This document shows positions 8,268 to 20,642 of a stretch of 64,000 nucleotides of DNA, piece after piece. The translations under genes and the position numbers were made by a program. Under the pieces are notes generated by a model. The model was not told the DNA's origin and did not search any database. It saw nothing but the letters and a program-made list of their open reading frames with translations. Source of the stretch: JBEBGV01 sp040081265 (GTDB lineage Bacteria; Acidobacteriota; Vicinamibacteria; Vicinamibacterales; UBA2999); NCBI GenBank assembly GCA_040081265.1, contig JBEBGV010000011.1, forward strand, positions 26,355 to 90,354, in the 5' to 3' direction. Every line of letters begins with the position of its first letter. Position 1 is the stretch's first letter.

Positions 8268-8970
8268 CCGGCAGCTGACGCCCGTCCTTGAGGACCGCCA
8301 CCCGTGAGTCCTTGGCGGCCAGCTCCAGGCGGGCCAGGCGATCGAGGTTCATCAGGAACGAGCGGTGAATGCGCACGAACCGCTGCGGGTCGAGCTGGCG
8401 TTCGAGGTCGGTCAGGGGCTGTTCCTTCAGCAGGCTCCTGTCGCCGACCTTGACCGACACGTAGTCGTCCTGTGCTTCTATGTAGTCCACCTTGTCGGTC
8501 GCCACGACATGCACGTTGGCGCCGTCGCGGATCACGATGCGGCTGATCCACGCGCCCGGCGGCCGCGCATCCACGGTGAGCTGACCGGGTGTGGGGCCGC
8601 CAGGATTCTGAGCCAGTCGCTTTCGCGCGACGCCGAGCGCTTCGTGCAGGCGATCGGCCCCGAAGGGCTTCAGCAGGTAGTCGATGGCGTGTACCTCGAA
8701 CGCCCTGAGCGCGTATTCGTCGTAGGCCGTGGCAAACACGACCGCCACTTCACGGCCCACGAGCTGCAGTACCTCGAAGCCATTCAGCTTCGGCATCTGG
8801 ACATCGAGCAGCAGCAGGTCCGGGTGAACCTCGGTGACGGCCTTGACGGCTTCAAAGCCGTTGGCGCACTCGGCGACGATCTCGACGTCGGGATCTGCAC
8901 TCAGGTACTCGCGCAACACTTGTCGCGCCGGCGCTTCATCGTCAACGATCGCGATTCTGAGGCGGGTCAT
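8227..8970 (-). CDS. LytTR-family response regulator
   Basis: The 247-residue protein has an N-terminal receiver domain with acidic pocket D10-D11, phospho-acceptor D56 in LLLLDVQMP, the conserved threonine-like switch FATAYDEYA and lysine in LLKPF. A LytTR DNA-binding domain occupies about residues 145-247 (VHVVATDKVDYIEAQDDYVSV, LPQRFVRIHRSFLMNL-type segment, LPVSRSGYTRLKELL). LytTR regulators bind imperfect direct repeats and often control envelope or virulence genes. It overlaps its sensor gene by 4 bp (ATGA), so they form a two-component pair. Likely targets are the adjacent LiaF-like genes, by proximity only. Confidence 0.93.
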   Translation of the reverse strand: MTRLRIAIVDDEAPARQVLREYLSADPDVEIVAECANGFEAVKAVTEVHPDLLLLDVQMPKLNGFEVLQLVGREVAVVFATAYDEYALRAFEVHAIDYLLKPFGADRLHEALGVARKRLAQNPGGPTPGQLTVDARPPGAWISRIVIRDGANVHVVATDKVDYIEAQDDYVSVKVGDRSLLKEQPLTDLERQLDPQRFVRIHRSFLMNLDRLARLELAAKDSRVAVLKDGRQLPVSRSGYTRLKELL

Positions 8971-10016
8971 GCGGGGCCTTCCAGCGGGATTGACAGCAGC
9001 ACGGTGAACCGAGCGTCGTTCGATTCGGCGTGGAGCGTGGCCAGCGGACCGTACGTCGTTTCGAGGCGCGCCCGCACATTCTTGAGGCCGATGCCTGTCC
9101 CGTGGCGCTCTTCGTCGGGATCAAATGGATTCTCGACCCGTACGGCAATGCGCCCGGTGTGACGAGTGACCTCGAGCGTCACGGTCCCGCCATCGACCAG
9201 CGTCGCGATGCCATGGCGAACCGCGTTCTCCACCAGCGGCTGCAGGAGCAGCGCGGGCATCGGGATGTCGCCGACGTCGTCTGCGACCTGGAAGTTGATG
9301 CCAAGGCGTGAGCCGAAGCGCAATCGCTCGATCTCGAGGTAGCGCCGCGCCAGGTCGACTTCGCTCGACAAGGCGATGCGGTTCTGGGCCCCGGCGCGGA
9401 GGCTCTCGCGGAAGAAGTCGGCGAGCTCGATGCACATCTGCCGCGCGCCTGCGGGGCTGCTGCCGATGAGGCTGCTGATCGAATGCAGGCAGTTGAACAG
9501 GAAGTGCGGATTGACCTGGGCACGCAACGCCCGAAGCTCGGCGTCACGTGCGCCGATTTCGGCCTGGAGCATGCGTGCGGCGACTGCCTGACGCTCGTCG
9601 CCAGCGGTCAGGGTGTAGTTGACGGCGCTGGCAAGCATGAACAGCAGCGCCGCTCCGAGCGCGGCCGGCATGGTCATCGTCGGGAATACGGCGTAAGGCG
9701 ATGGCGCCGCAGGTGAGACCAGCCAGAGCCAGGCGCGGCCGGCCTCCAGCCAGAGCCCTGCAGTGATGAGCGCCGCCAGACTGATAGTCACGAGCACCCG
9801 CCACGGGTCAGAAGTAGTGATTGGTGCGGCTCGGCAGACATAGGCGGCTGCGAGCACTGGAAGGCCGAGCGCTTCCCCCCAGAGCGCCACCGCCCACGCG
9901 TCGCCGAGTTGGCCGCCTGCCCACCAGAAAGGCAAGAGACCGGCACCGGCGCCAAATAGTGGCCACAGGATGATGAACAGTCGGCGCCGATGAGGGTGGG
10001 AGAGGACGGGATGCAC
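8967..10016 (-). CDS. LytS/YehU-type sensor histidine kinase
   Basis: This 349-residue protein has four predicted transmembrane helices in residues about 12-135, then a coiled linker and a His_kinase domain with the NPHFLFN motif, where His171 is the expected phosphorylation site. A HATPase domain follows with N-box PLVENAVRHG and G-box GTGIGLKNVRARL. There is no extracytoplasmic ligand-binding domain, so sensing is probably intramembrane, as proposed for LytS- or BceS-like kinases. It is the first gene of the kinase-regulator pair and lies 18 bp downstream of a LiaF-like gene on the same strand, which fits envelope-stress sensing. Confidence 0.92.
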   Translation of the reverse strand: MHPVLSHPHRRRLFIILWPLFGAGAGLLPFWWAGGQLGDAWAVALWGEALGLPVLAAAYVCRAAPITTSDPWRVLVTISLAALITAGLWLEAGRAWLWLVSPAAPSPYAVFPTMTMPAALGAALLFMLASAVNYTLTAGDERQAVAARMLQAEIGARDAELRALRAQVNPHFLFNCLHSISSLIGSSPAGARQMCIELADFFRESLRAGAQNRIALSSEVDLARRYLEIERLRFGSRLGINFQVADDVGDIPMPALLLQPLVENAVRHGIATLVDGGTVTLEVTRHTGRIAVRVENPFDPDEERHGTGIGLKNVRARLETTYGPLATLHAESNDARFTVLLSIPLEGPA

Positions 10017-10034
10017 GCGGGTGGGCGGATGGCG

Positions 10035-10940
10035 CTAGTTGCGAATCTCGACCTGGCCCATGAACACGGAGCCGTCGATGACGAGTCGTCTGGAAGAACC
10101 TTCAACCGGCCGGTCCGAGCGGTCCTCGAGGTTACCGAGCACCGTGGTCACGCGCGATTCGACAGTCCAGTTCTGGGGCAGTCGCAGGACCACCTGCCCC
10201 ATGATGACCTGCACCCAGATGCTGGCCCCAACGTCAGCCATGCGGCAGTCGCGCAGATCGAGTTCAACGCTTCCCATGGCCGCCGTGATGGTCCCTCCGC
10301 GAAACGCCTGCGACACGTTGCGGCGTTCGATGCCCGCCAGGATTGCGACCTCGCGCAGCGACGCTGACTGGTCTGTGGTCTCGGTCGCCGACGTGGGCGT
10401 CGAGTCCGCCGCCTGATTGAATCCCAGGTGGGGCGCCTGTGCCTGATCCGGCGGGCCACCGGGGAACGGCGGTATCGGCGGAGCGGGTGAGCCGTGGGAA
10501 GAGAGATCCGCGCGCCAGCGGGCCTTGAAGAGCACGTTCAACCCAACGCCAATCAGGATGATCGGCCAGAACAGCCCGATCACGTTGATGTCCCAGTCGA
10601 ACAGCCGATCCGCCAGCCAGAAGCTGCCGAACCCGGTCGCGATCGCACCGAAGATGCGCTCGCCGCCCTGCCCGAACACGAGCCTCGACAGCCCGAAGAG
10701 GATGACGATCAGCGGCCAGAAGTTCCGGAAGAAGTATCTCGCCTCGATGAGGTTGAGGTTGTCGAGGAGGAACAGGACGCCCATGCCGATCAGCACGACT
10801 CCGAAGAAGACTGGCGCATCGCGGTGTCGGGCGTGAAAGTGCGCACGCATCTGCGCCCGATGTGCGGCACGGGTTGCGCGCCTGGCGGCGTCGGTGGCGT
10901 GCGCGGTAACGCCGGGGTTGTCATCGGGGAACGGGGTCAT
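10035..10940 (-). CDS. LiaF-like four-helix membrane protein with C-terminal LiaF-type domain
   Basis: A 301-residue protein with a basic, Ala/His-rich N-terminus and four hydrophobic segments arranged as two DUF5668-like hairpins (APVFFGVVLIGMGVLFLLDNLNL, FFRNFWPLIVILFG, then two more). A Pro/Gln linker precedes a C-terminal beta-rich domain with FRGGTITAAMGSVELDLRDC and MGQVVLRLPQNWTVE, which matches the LiaF/VraT-type cell-envelope-stress domain. LiaF proteins repress their cognate kinase until envelope damage. The cognate kinase pair follows immediately, so an inhibitory partner role is plausible but inferred. A 60-codon membrane gene lies 14 bp upstream. Confidence 0.8.
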   Translation of the reverse strand: MTPFPDDNPGVTAHATDAARRATRAAHRAQMRAHFHARHRDAPVFFGVVLIGMGVLFLLDNLNLIEARYFFRNFWPLIVILFGLSRLVFGQGGERIFGAIATGFGSFWLADRLFDWDINVIGLFWPIILIGVGLNVLFKARWRADLSSHGSPAPPIPPFPGGPPDQAQAPHLGFNQAADSTPTSATETTDQSASLREVAILAGIERRNVSQAFRGGTITAAMGSVELDLRDCRMADVGASIWVQVIMGQVVLRLPQNWTVESRVTTVLGNLEDRSDRPVEGSSRRLVIDGSVFMGQVEIRN

Positions 10941-10954
10941 AGGGTGCCTTCAGC

Positions 10955-11137
10955 CTAGATGATAGCCAGCAGGCGGCTCGTCAGTCCGACGATGAAGTCC
11001 CAGACGCCGTCGGCCGCCGCGAGCATGACAAACGATTCGGGCTGGGTTGTCATCAGCCAGATGATCCCGGCCGCGAGCAGGGAGGCAGCCAGGAAGACGG
11101 TCATCGCCGCAATTCCAGCCACTCCCACTTCCTGCAT
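10955..11137 (-). CDS. 60-residue single- or double-pass membrane protein, unknown function
   Basis: The preferred start is ATG 11137, with a GGAGA ribosome-binding site about 6 nt upstream. The product is short: a short N-terminus, one long hydrophobic helix (IAAMTVFLAASLLAAGIIWLM), a turn and a second weaker hydrophobic stretch (WDFIVGLTSRLLAII). Longer starts up to 11323 would translate the GAAGT repeat and are rejected. It heads the LiaF-like/LytS/LytTR run, so it may be a small regulatory or accessory membrane protein. No family recognised. Confidence 0.6.
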   Translation of the reverse strand: MQEVGVAGIAAMTVFLAASLLAAGIIWLMTTQPESFVMLAAADGVWDFIVGLTSRLLAII

Positions 11138-11228
11138 CGGTGTCTCCACGAGGGAGAGCGTATGGCGGCCTGAAAGAGGTGAGAAGGAGATTTCGGTGGG
11201 CAGCGCCCGGCCCCGGCGAATGACGCCG

Positions 11229-11352
11229 AAGAGGGAAGTGCGAAGTGAGAAGTTCGAAGTGTGAAGTGGGAACGTGCGAAGTGGAGGTGGGAAGCAGGTT
11301 GGAAGTGACTTCACACTTCTCACTTCTCACTTCTCACTTCACACTTCTCACT

Positions 11353-11356
<4 letters not shown>
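11229..11356. repeat. GAAGTG repeat array with inverted CACTTC array
   Basis: The gap between 11138 and the end of the efflux gene contains about ten imperfect GAAGTG direct copies (11234-11315) followed by about six CACTTC copies (11309-11356), so the RNA can fold into a long imperfect hairpin. The TCA at 11353-11355, inside the last CACTTCAC copy, is the stop codon of the RND-TolC gene. A second array of the same type is at 29789-29874. It may act as a transcription terminator or mRNA stabiliser. Confidence 0.85.
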
Positions 11357-15795
<4,439 letters not shown>

Positions 15796-15810
15796 GGGGC
15801 GCTCCGGAAC

Positions 15811-16971
15811 TCAGCGAACGGGAATAGGGTTGACGGTCGTGCCTGAGGCAAGCTCGCGGCCGGTGTCGGCGAGGATGACGTCACCGGCTGAGAGGCCCCG
15901 TGTCACCTGGATCAGCGTGCCGTTGCTCAGGCCTTCGGTCACCGGCGACACCTCGATCGTGTTGTTGGAGACCTTCATGACCACGCGGGCGCCGTCGCGC
16001 GTGGTGATGGCAGCCCGGGGTACGGCGAGCACGTCCGTCGCGCGGGCGAGAGGGATGGTTGCGACGCCGTACATCCCGGAGAGCAGCGTGCCCGACGGGT
16101 TGGTCGTTCGAACCTCGATGGCGAAGTGCCGGTTGCGGGCGTCAACCTCGGGCGCAATCGCCGCGACGCGCCCATCGAACGATTCGCCCGGCCGTGCCTG
16201 CACCATGAGTGTCGCGGGCATGCCCACGCGCAGGCGGCCAGCCTCGAGTTCCGACACTCCAACGACCAGCTTGACGACGCTCAGATCAGCCACGACAACG
16301 ATCGGCCGTTCAGTCCCCGGGCTGACCAGACTGCCGGGGTCGAAGTTGCGCTCGACGATGACGCCGTTGATAGGCGACGTGATGGTGGCATCGCGCTGTA
16401 TTTCCTGAGCACGTCGATGCGACGCTTCAGCCTGGGCCAGATTGGCCCGGGCCAGTTCTCGTTGCGCGTTCGCTGCGCGGTGAGCCGTCTCGGCCCCGTC
16501 AAGGCGCTGGCGCGGGACAGCGCCCTTGTCGAACAGGTTCTGCGCGCGGTCGCGCTCGAGGACGGCGCTGGCGAGCGCCGCTTCGGCTGACTCGATGGTG
16601 GCTCTGGCGACGTTGATCGCGGCAGCGGCAGCGTCAACCTGCGCGTCGAGTTCGCGTCGGTCGAGGGTGGCCAGCACCTGCCCGACCCGGACACGGTCGC
16701 CGATGTCGACGTTCACCCTCGAGAGCGTTCCCGGAAGCGTCGACTTCACCCCGACCCGCGCCTGCGGCGAAAGCGTGCCGGACAACTGCAGAGACGACTC
16801 GATGTCGCCGGTCGTCACCGTCATCACCGGAACGTCAACCCGCGCCGCAGGTGCGCCCGCGTCGGTCGCCGCCGAAGCGGTAGGCTCGGTGCTGCGGCAG
16901 GCCGACATGGCGGGGACGGAGAAGGTGAGAGCGATGAGCGCCAGGGAACGAGCAGTGGTCGGACCGAACAT
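15811..16971 (-). CDS. RND efflux periplasmic adaptor (HlyD/AcrA family), likely lipoprotein
   Basis: The chosen start is ATG 16971, with AGAGG 6 nt upstream, giving 386 residues that begin with a signal peptide and a lipobox-like MSAC. Beyond it come the two lipoyl half-motifs (VKSTLPGTLSRVNVDIGDRVRVGQVLATLDRRELDAQV and TSPINGVIVERNFDPGSLV), the coiled hairpin of Ala/Arg/Glu helices, the beta-barrel, and the membrane-proximal domain. An alternative ATG at 17031 overlaps the tetR stop as ATGA and would add 20 residues before the signal sequence. The gene ends 15 bp before the RND permease, so adaptor and permease-TolC fusion form one tripartite pump operon under the TetR regulator. Confidence 0.92.
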   Translation of the reverse strand: MFGPTTARSLALIALTFSVPAMSACRSTEPTASAATDAGAPAARVDVPVMTVTTGDIESSLQLSGTLSPQARVGVKSTLPGTLSRVNVDIGDRVRVGQVLATLDRRELDAQVDAAAAAINVARATIESAEAALASAVLERDRAQNLFDKGAVPRQRLDGAETAHRAANAQRELARANLAQAEASHRRAQEIQRDATITSPINGVIVERNFDPGSLVSPGTERPIVVVADLSVVKLVVGVSELEAGRLRVGMPATLMVQARPGESFDGRVAAIAPEVDARNRHFAIEVRTTNPSGTLLSGMYGVATIPLARATDVLAVPRAAITTRDGARVVMKVSNNTIEVSPVTEGLSNGTLIQVTRGLSAGDVILADTGRELASGTTVNPIPVR

Positions 16972-17027
16972 AATGTGCCTCTGTATCAGGGTGAGCCCGG
17001 AAGGTCGTCGCGTGTCGTGTCCAGCAG

Positions 17028-17738
17028 TCATGGTGCGGACACCTTCACAGGCACCCCGACAGACTCGACTGCAGGTTCGCCAGGCGCAGGGACGAGAGCG
17101 CACTCGCCGGCGACGAACGTGGTGTGCAGCGTGGTCGAGAAGCCGCTCAGCACGGCTTCGAGGACGTCGTGGGCCAGCGCATCCGGATCCTCGCCAGGAG
17201 CGAGGCGTCGCGCCAGGTTGATCGACGCCGCGCCAAGCATGCCTGCCCATAGGACGTGCATGGCTGCGCCAGGTTCCACCCCGCTCGAGAACTGCCCTCG
17301 TTCGACACAGGTAAGAATGTCGCCCTCGAGTCTGGTCAGCAGTTCGTGGAAGAACGTCAGGCGATGGAAGTCCTGGTTGAGGCTGGGCACCGAGCGATCC
17401 GTGAACATGAGCTCGAAGTACTCGGGCTGTGCCTTCGAGAACTCGTAGAACTCCCAGATCGCGGCCCTGACCCGCGCCATCGGCTCAGGGAGGTCGCCGA
17501 TGGTGGCGGTGACGCGATCGGTGAGCAGACCGAAGCCCTCTTCGGCCAGCGCAAAGAAGATGTCATCCTTGCTGGCAAAGTAGCTGTAGATGGCCGCGGG
17601 GCTGTATTCGATACGCTCGGCGATCTTCCGCATCGAGACGTTGCGGTAGCCCTCGCTTATGAAGAGTTCCCGAGCGGCGCTGAGGATGGCTTGGCGGATG
17701 GCGACCCGTTCGCGTTCCTGTCGTTCCTTGATGCCCAT
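17028..17738 (-). CDS. TetR/AcrR-family transcriptional regulator
   Basis: This 236-residue protein has a TetR helix-turn-helix at about residues 15-60 (AILSAARELFISEGYRNVSMRKIAERIEYSPAAIYSYFASKDDIF), followed by an all-helical ligand-binding domain. The 3' end (17028) overlaps or abuts the adaptor gene, so it leads the efflux operon and probably autoregulates it. The C-terminus is extended with a Val/Pro-rich tail. Its likely operators are the palindromes in the AT-rich region upstream at 17772-17856. The inducer is unknown. Confidence 0.93.
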   Translation of the reverse strand: MGIKERQERERVAIRQAILSAARELFISEGYRNVSMRKIAERIEYSPAAIYSYFASKDDIFFALAEEGFGLLTDRVTATIGDLPEPMARVRAAIWEFYEFSKAQPEYFELMFTDRSVPSLNQDFHRLTFFHELLTRLEGDILTCVERGQFSSGVEPGAAMHVLWAGMLGAASINLARRLAPGEDPDALAHDVLEAVLSGFSTTLHTTFVAGECALVPAPGEPAVESVGVPVKVSAP

Positions 17739-17966
17739 TCGGTTGCTGACCTGCGATTAGGGATGATTTGTGAACAGTGTTCGAAACTAAATCGCTGTTA
17801 TGGATATCTACGCTGGCAAGTATATGTCCACAAATAACAATGGTCATAATTATGACTGTAAGTATTTGAATAAAAATAACTTATCAGGAAAGTTGGCTGA
17901 ATTTAGCAGGCCTCGGACTAGGCTGGCTCCCAGCAAACTGTTGAAATATCCGCAGTACCTCGAGCC
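17739..17966. promoter_or_regulatory. AT-rich divergent promoter region with candidate TetR operators
   Basis: This gap between tetR (-) and the DUF2085 gene (+) is far richer in A+T than the surroundings, especially 17810-17890. It holds two palindromes: GAACA-G-TGTTC at 17772-17782, 34 bp before the tetR start, and the perfect 14-bp GTCATAATTATGAC at 17843-17856. On the minus strand TTGTGG, a 17-nt spacer and TAGATA give a possible promoter for the efflux operon. These are candidate operators; binding is not shown. A short Asn-rich ORF across it (17800-17982) is not convincing. Confidence 0.6.
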
Positions 17967-18455
17967 TTGGCTGTGCGCCTGACCAGCCCTGTCCGATGGC
18001 TGTCGGCGGTCGCATCGGCGTGGGCCGGCATGCTGCTCATCTCGCCGCTGCTGCCGGTGTCTCTGGGTGTGGTGGCGTACGCCGTGGGTGGCGTGGTGTG
18101 CCACCAGATCAGCGGCCGATCGTTCCACGTCGATGGGCGCCAGCTGGCGGTTTGTGCGCGGTGCACGGGCATCTACCTCGGGGCAGCGATAGCGCTTGTC
18201 TGGCAGGCGCTCGCCGATGACGCCAGCAGCGGGCGTCGACACCCGTCGACCGACGTTGGCCGGGCGCGTCTCTGGCTCTTCATCGGGGCCGTGCCGACCC
18301 TCGGCACCGTCATGCTGGAGGCGGCCGGCCTCCTGGAAACCAGCAACATCGAGCGGGCGATCGCGGGACTGCCGCTCGGCGCGAGCGTCGCCTTCGTGGT
18401 CGGTGTTTCGGCTACGGTAAACTACCAGCAATGGCGACAGCGACGGCACGAGTAG
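17967..18455 (+). CDS. DUF2085 membrane protein
   Basis: The 162-residue product starts at TTG 17967 or, equally possible, GTG 17973. It carries the DUF2085 signature: CHQ (C45) followed by QLAVCARCTGIYLG (about 60-73), with three to four hydrophobic helices. The conserved cysteines (CHQ, C-x-R-C) suggest a metal or redox site at the membrane. The family is common in Acidobacteria and other phyla, and its function is unknown. It overlaps the next gene by 25 bp, so the four small membrane genes here are translationally linked. Confidence 0.85.
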   Translation: MAVRLTSPVRWLSAVASAWAGMLLISPLLPVSLGVVAYAVGGVVCHQISGRSFHVDGRQLAVCARCTGIYLGAAIALVWQALADDASSGRRHPSTDVGRARLWLFIGAVPTLGTVMLEAAGLLETSNIERAIAGLPLGASVAFVVGVSATVNYQQWRQRRHE

Positions 18456-18829
18456 CCACTCAGGCGAACCCGCTCACGTATGCGATCTGCGCGGTCGCGT
18501 GGTTCGTGCCGGGTGCAGGTCATCTGTGGCTGGGCCGGCATCAGAAGGGCGTCTCGCTGCTGATTCTGCTGCCGCTGATGTTCGCCTGTGGCCTCTGGCT
18601 GCGCGGCCGGTTGTTTCCATTCGAGTTCAGCCAGCCCCTGGTGGGCCTTGCCGCCGTGGCCGATGTCGGGATCGGTCTGCCGTACTTCGTCGCCAGGGCG
18701 CTATCGATGGGGACCGGGCAGGTGACCGCCATCAGCTACGAATACGGCAATGCCTTTCTGATCGTCGCTGGCCTCCTGAATATGCTCGTGGTGATCGACG
18801 TCTTCGACACAGCCCAGGGACGGAAGTGA
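18431..18829 (+). CDS. Small multipass membrane protein (DUF6677-like)
   Basis: A 132-residue protein with the segment AWFVPGAGHLWLGRHQKG near residues 23-40, followed by four hydrophobic helices. The PGxGHxxLGRxxKG pattern occurs in TM2-type and DUF6677-like membrane proteins; the exact family is my recognition and not verified. It overlaps its upstream neighbour by 25 bp and its stop overlaps the next start as GTGA. Function unknown. Confidence 0.75.
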   Translation: MATATARVATQANPLTYAICAVAWFVPGAGHLWLGRHQKGVSLLILLPLMFACGLWLRGRLFPFEFSQPLVGLAAVADVGIGLPYFVARALSMGTGQVTAISYEYGNAFLIVAGLLNMLVVIDVFDTAQGRK

Positions 18830-18999
18830 CCTCCCATCTCGGGCTCATGGTGCTGTTTGCGTTCTTTGTATCGGCCACCTTTGCCATCCTGATGCGCGAG
18901 CGTGTGGCCGATCAGCTCATCCTCGGTGCCCGCCTGCTCGGCGGTTTTGTCGCTGGTGGCATCGTCCTGGGATGGTTGCTCTACGTGTTGCCGCTCTGA
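18826..18999 (+). CDS. 57-residue membrane protein
   Basis: This GTG-started ORF overlaps the preceding stop by 4 bp (GTGA), a clear sign of translational coupling. The 57 residues form two hydrophobic helices (LGLMVLFAFFVSATFAILM and FVAGGIVLGWLLYVLPL) joined by a basic/acidic loop (RERVADQLILGARLLGG). I see no family motif. A VanZ-like gene follows after 17 bp. Confidence 0.65.
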   Translation: MTSHLGLMVLFAFFVSATFAILMRERVADQLILGARLLGGFVAGGIVLGWLLYVLPL

Positions 19000-19016
19000 G
19001 GTTTCAGCAGCAACCC

Positions 19017-19412
19017 ATGCGCCGCCTCTGGCTGTGGGGGCCGGTGATTGCCTATATGGCCGTCATCTTCTGGGAATCATCGCTGCCCAGCGCCCCGCTT
19101 CCGAGCAACGTGTCAGACAAGGTGGCTCACGCGATCGGCTACGCGATTCTTGGCGCACTCGTGGCGCGAGCCATGGCTGGCGGCTTTCCACGTCCGCTCA
19201 CCAAGGCAGCGGCCCTGGCGAGCATCGTCCTGACGACGATGTACGGCGCCTCGGACGAGCTGCACCAGCGTTTTGTGCCGGGTCGTTCTGCCGACGTGAA
19301 TGACATCGTTGCCGACGCTGCGGGTGCAGTCGTCGCCGTGATCGCCGTGTGGGCGTGCGGTATACTCTGGCCACGCGTGGCTCGCGCCTTCGCGGCATCC
19401 CGTGACCTTTGA
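19017..19412 (+). CDS. VanZ-family membrane protein
   Basis: Start ATG 19017 gives 131 residues with four hydrophobic helices. It shows the VanZ-like core: SDKVAHAIGYAILGALVARA and GASDELHQRFVPGRSADVNDIVADAAGAVVA. VanZ in enterococci modestly increases teicoplanin resistance; chromosomal homologues are poorly characterised and may affect lipid or glycan precursors. It ends 11 bp inside the enoyl-CoA hydratase gene (start 19402), and a TATACT hexamer at 19361-19366 inside it could promote that gene. Confidence 0.88.
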   Translation: MRRLWLWGPVIAYMAVIFWESSLPSAPLPSNVSDKVAHAIGYAILGALVARAMAGGFPRPLTKAAALASIVLTTMYGASDELHQRFVPGRSADVNDIVADAAGAVVAVIAVWACGILWPRVARAFAASRDL

Positions 19413-20184
19413 AAACCTGCTCCTCGCGCGCGATGGTGCGGTCAGCCTGCTGACGTTGAACCGGCCTTCGGTGCTCAATGCCCTGAGCGTGCCTCTGCTG
19501 TCAGAACTGGACCGCGCGCTGTCAGCAATCAGCGACGACGCGACGATGAGGGTCGTGATCATCACCGGCGCTGGCGACAAGGCCTTTGCGGCAGGCGCCG
19601 ACATCACGGAACTGGCAGCGCTGTCAGAAGCCACTGCAGCCGCCCACGCCGCGTTCGGCCAGCGGATATTCACGCGTATCCAAAGGCTCGGCAAGCCTGT
19701 CATCGCCGCTGTCAACGGATTCGCGCTCGGTGGTGGATGCGAACTGGCGCTCGCATGCACCATCCGGCTCGCATCCTCGACCGCGCGTCTGGGTCAGCCT
19801 GAGATCAATCTCGGCATCATGCCAGGCTTTGGCGGAACCCAGCGCTTGTCGCGTCTGATCGGGTCAGCACGTGCCCTTGATCTGTTGCTCACCGGGCGTC
19901 TGATCACCGCCGCCGAAGCCCTCGAGATGGGACTGGTCAATCGAGTTCTCCCGCCAGCCGATCTCCTGCGCGTCGCGCAGGAGCTTGCGAATGAGCTGGC
20001 TGCCAGACCTGTCGCCGCTGTACGCGCCATTCTCGAGGCGGTGTACAACGGGCTCGATGTGAGCCTGGACCGAGGTCAGGAAATTGAGTCATCCCTGTTC
20101 GGGCGTCTGTCCGCAACGCCAGACGCTCGAGAGGGCATGAACGCCTTTCTCGCGAAGCGCACTCCAAGGTTCGGCGCCCAATGA
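19402..20184 (+). CDS. Enoyl-CoA hydratase/isomerase family protein
   Basis: GTG start at 19402, 260 residues. Crotonase-fold signatures are complete: AFAAGADITEL for the CoA site, VNGFALGGGCELALACTIR for the oxyanion hole plus first catalytic Glu region, and LGQPEINLGIMPGFGGTQRLSRLIG with the second catalytic Glu. This is a true hydratase-like pattern, because both glutamates are in place. It hydrates trans-2-enoyl-CoA in beta-oxidation and is a partner for the acyl-CoA dehydrogenase at 2-3 kb. It is followed by ribH with a 4-bp overlap (20181-20184), an association without obvious metabolic meaning. Confidence 0.92.
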   Translation: MTFENLLLARDGAVSLLTLNRPSVLNALSVPLLSELDRALSAISDDATMRVVIITGAGDKAFAAGADITELAALSEATAAAHAAFGQRIFTRIQRLGKPVIAAVNGFALGGGCELALACTIRLASSTARLGQPEINLGIMPGFGGTQRLSRLIGSARALDLLLTGRLITAAEALEMGLVNRVLPPADLLRVAQELANELAARPVAAVRAILEAVYNGLDVSLDRGQEIESSLFGRLSATPDAREGMNAFLAKRTPRFGAQ

Positions 20185-20642
20185 GCCTGCGCGTCGCGGT
20201 CATCGTTGCGCGCTTCAACGCGGACATCACTGACGGCCTGCTGGCTGGCGCCCGTGAGGCGCTCATCGAGTCGGGGGTGGCGCCAGACGATGTAACGGTG
20301 GTGCGCGTTCCAGGCGCGTTCGAGATCCCCGTCACGGCCATGCGCCTCGCAGAAGGTGGTCGCCAGGATGCGATTGTCTGCCTCGGGTGCCTGATCAAGG
20401 GCGACACGATGCATTTCGAGTACATCGCCGAGGCGACGGCGCACGGCATCATGGACGTGTCGCTTGCCACCGCTGTTCCCGTGGCGTTCGGCGTCCTGAC
20501 GACGACGACTGACGAGCAGGCGATCGAACGTGCTCGACCTGGCCCTGGCAACAAAGGCCGCGAAGCCGCACTCGCCGCGGTTGAGATGGCGACACTGTTT
20601 CAGCAGAAGGCATTCGCGCCACGCGATGGAGCGGGCGAGTGA
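20181..20642 (+). CDS. ribH: 6,7-dimethyl-8-ribityllumazine synthase
   Basis: A 153-residue protein typical in length for RibH. Recognisable sites are the N-terminal ARFNADITDGLLAGA phosphate/ligand segment, VRVPGAFEIPVTAMRLAE, the AIVCLGCLIKGDTMHFEYI active-site stretch with the catalytic His in DTMHFEY, and PVAFGVLTTTTDEQAIER. It condenses 5-amino-6-ribitylamino-uracil with dihydroxybutanone phosphate to make the riboflavin precursor. NusB overlaps it by 4 bp (GTGA), as in many bacteria. No other rib gene lies in the window. Confidence 0.95.
   Translation: MSLRVAVIVARFNADITDGLLAGAREALIESGVAPDDVTVVRVPGAFEIPVTAMRLAEGGRQDAIVCLGCLIKGDTMHFEYIAEATAHGIMDVSLATAVPVAFGVLTTTTDEQAIERARPGPGNKGREAALAAVEMATLFQQKAFAPRDGAGE

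Noticed and set aside
10494..10958. 154-codon plus-strand Asp/Glu/Pro-rich frame
   Set aside because: Lies fully opposite the LiaF-like gene and mirrors its codons; no independent support.
17800..17982. 60-codon plus-strand ORF in the AT-rich region
   Set aside because: No ribosome-binding site, Asn-rich low-complexity composition, and it overlaps the candidate operators and next gene start.
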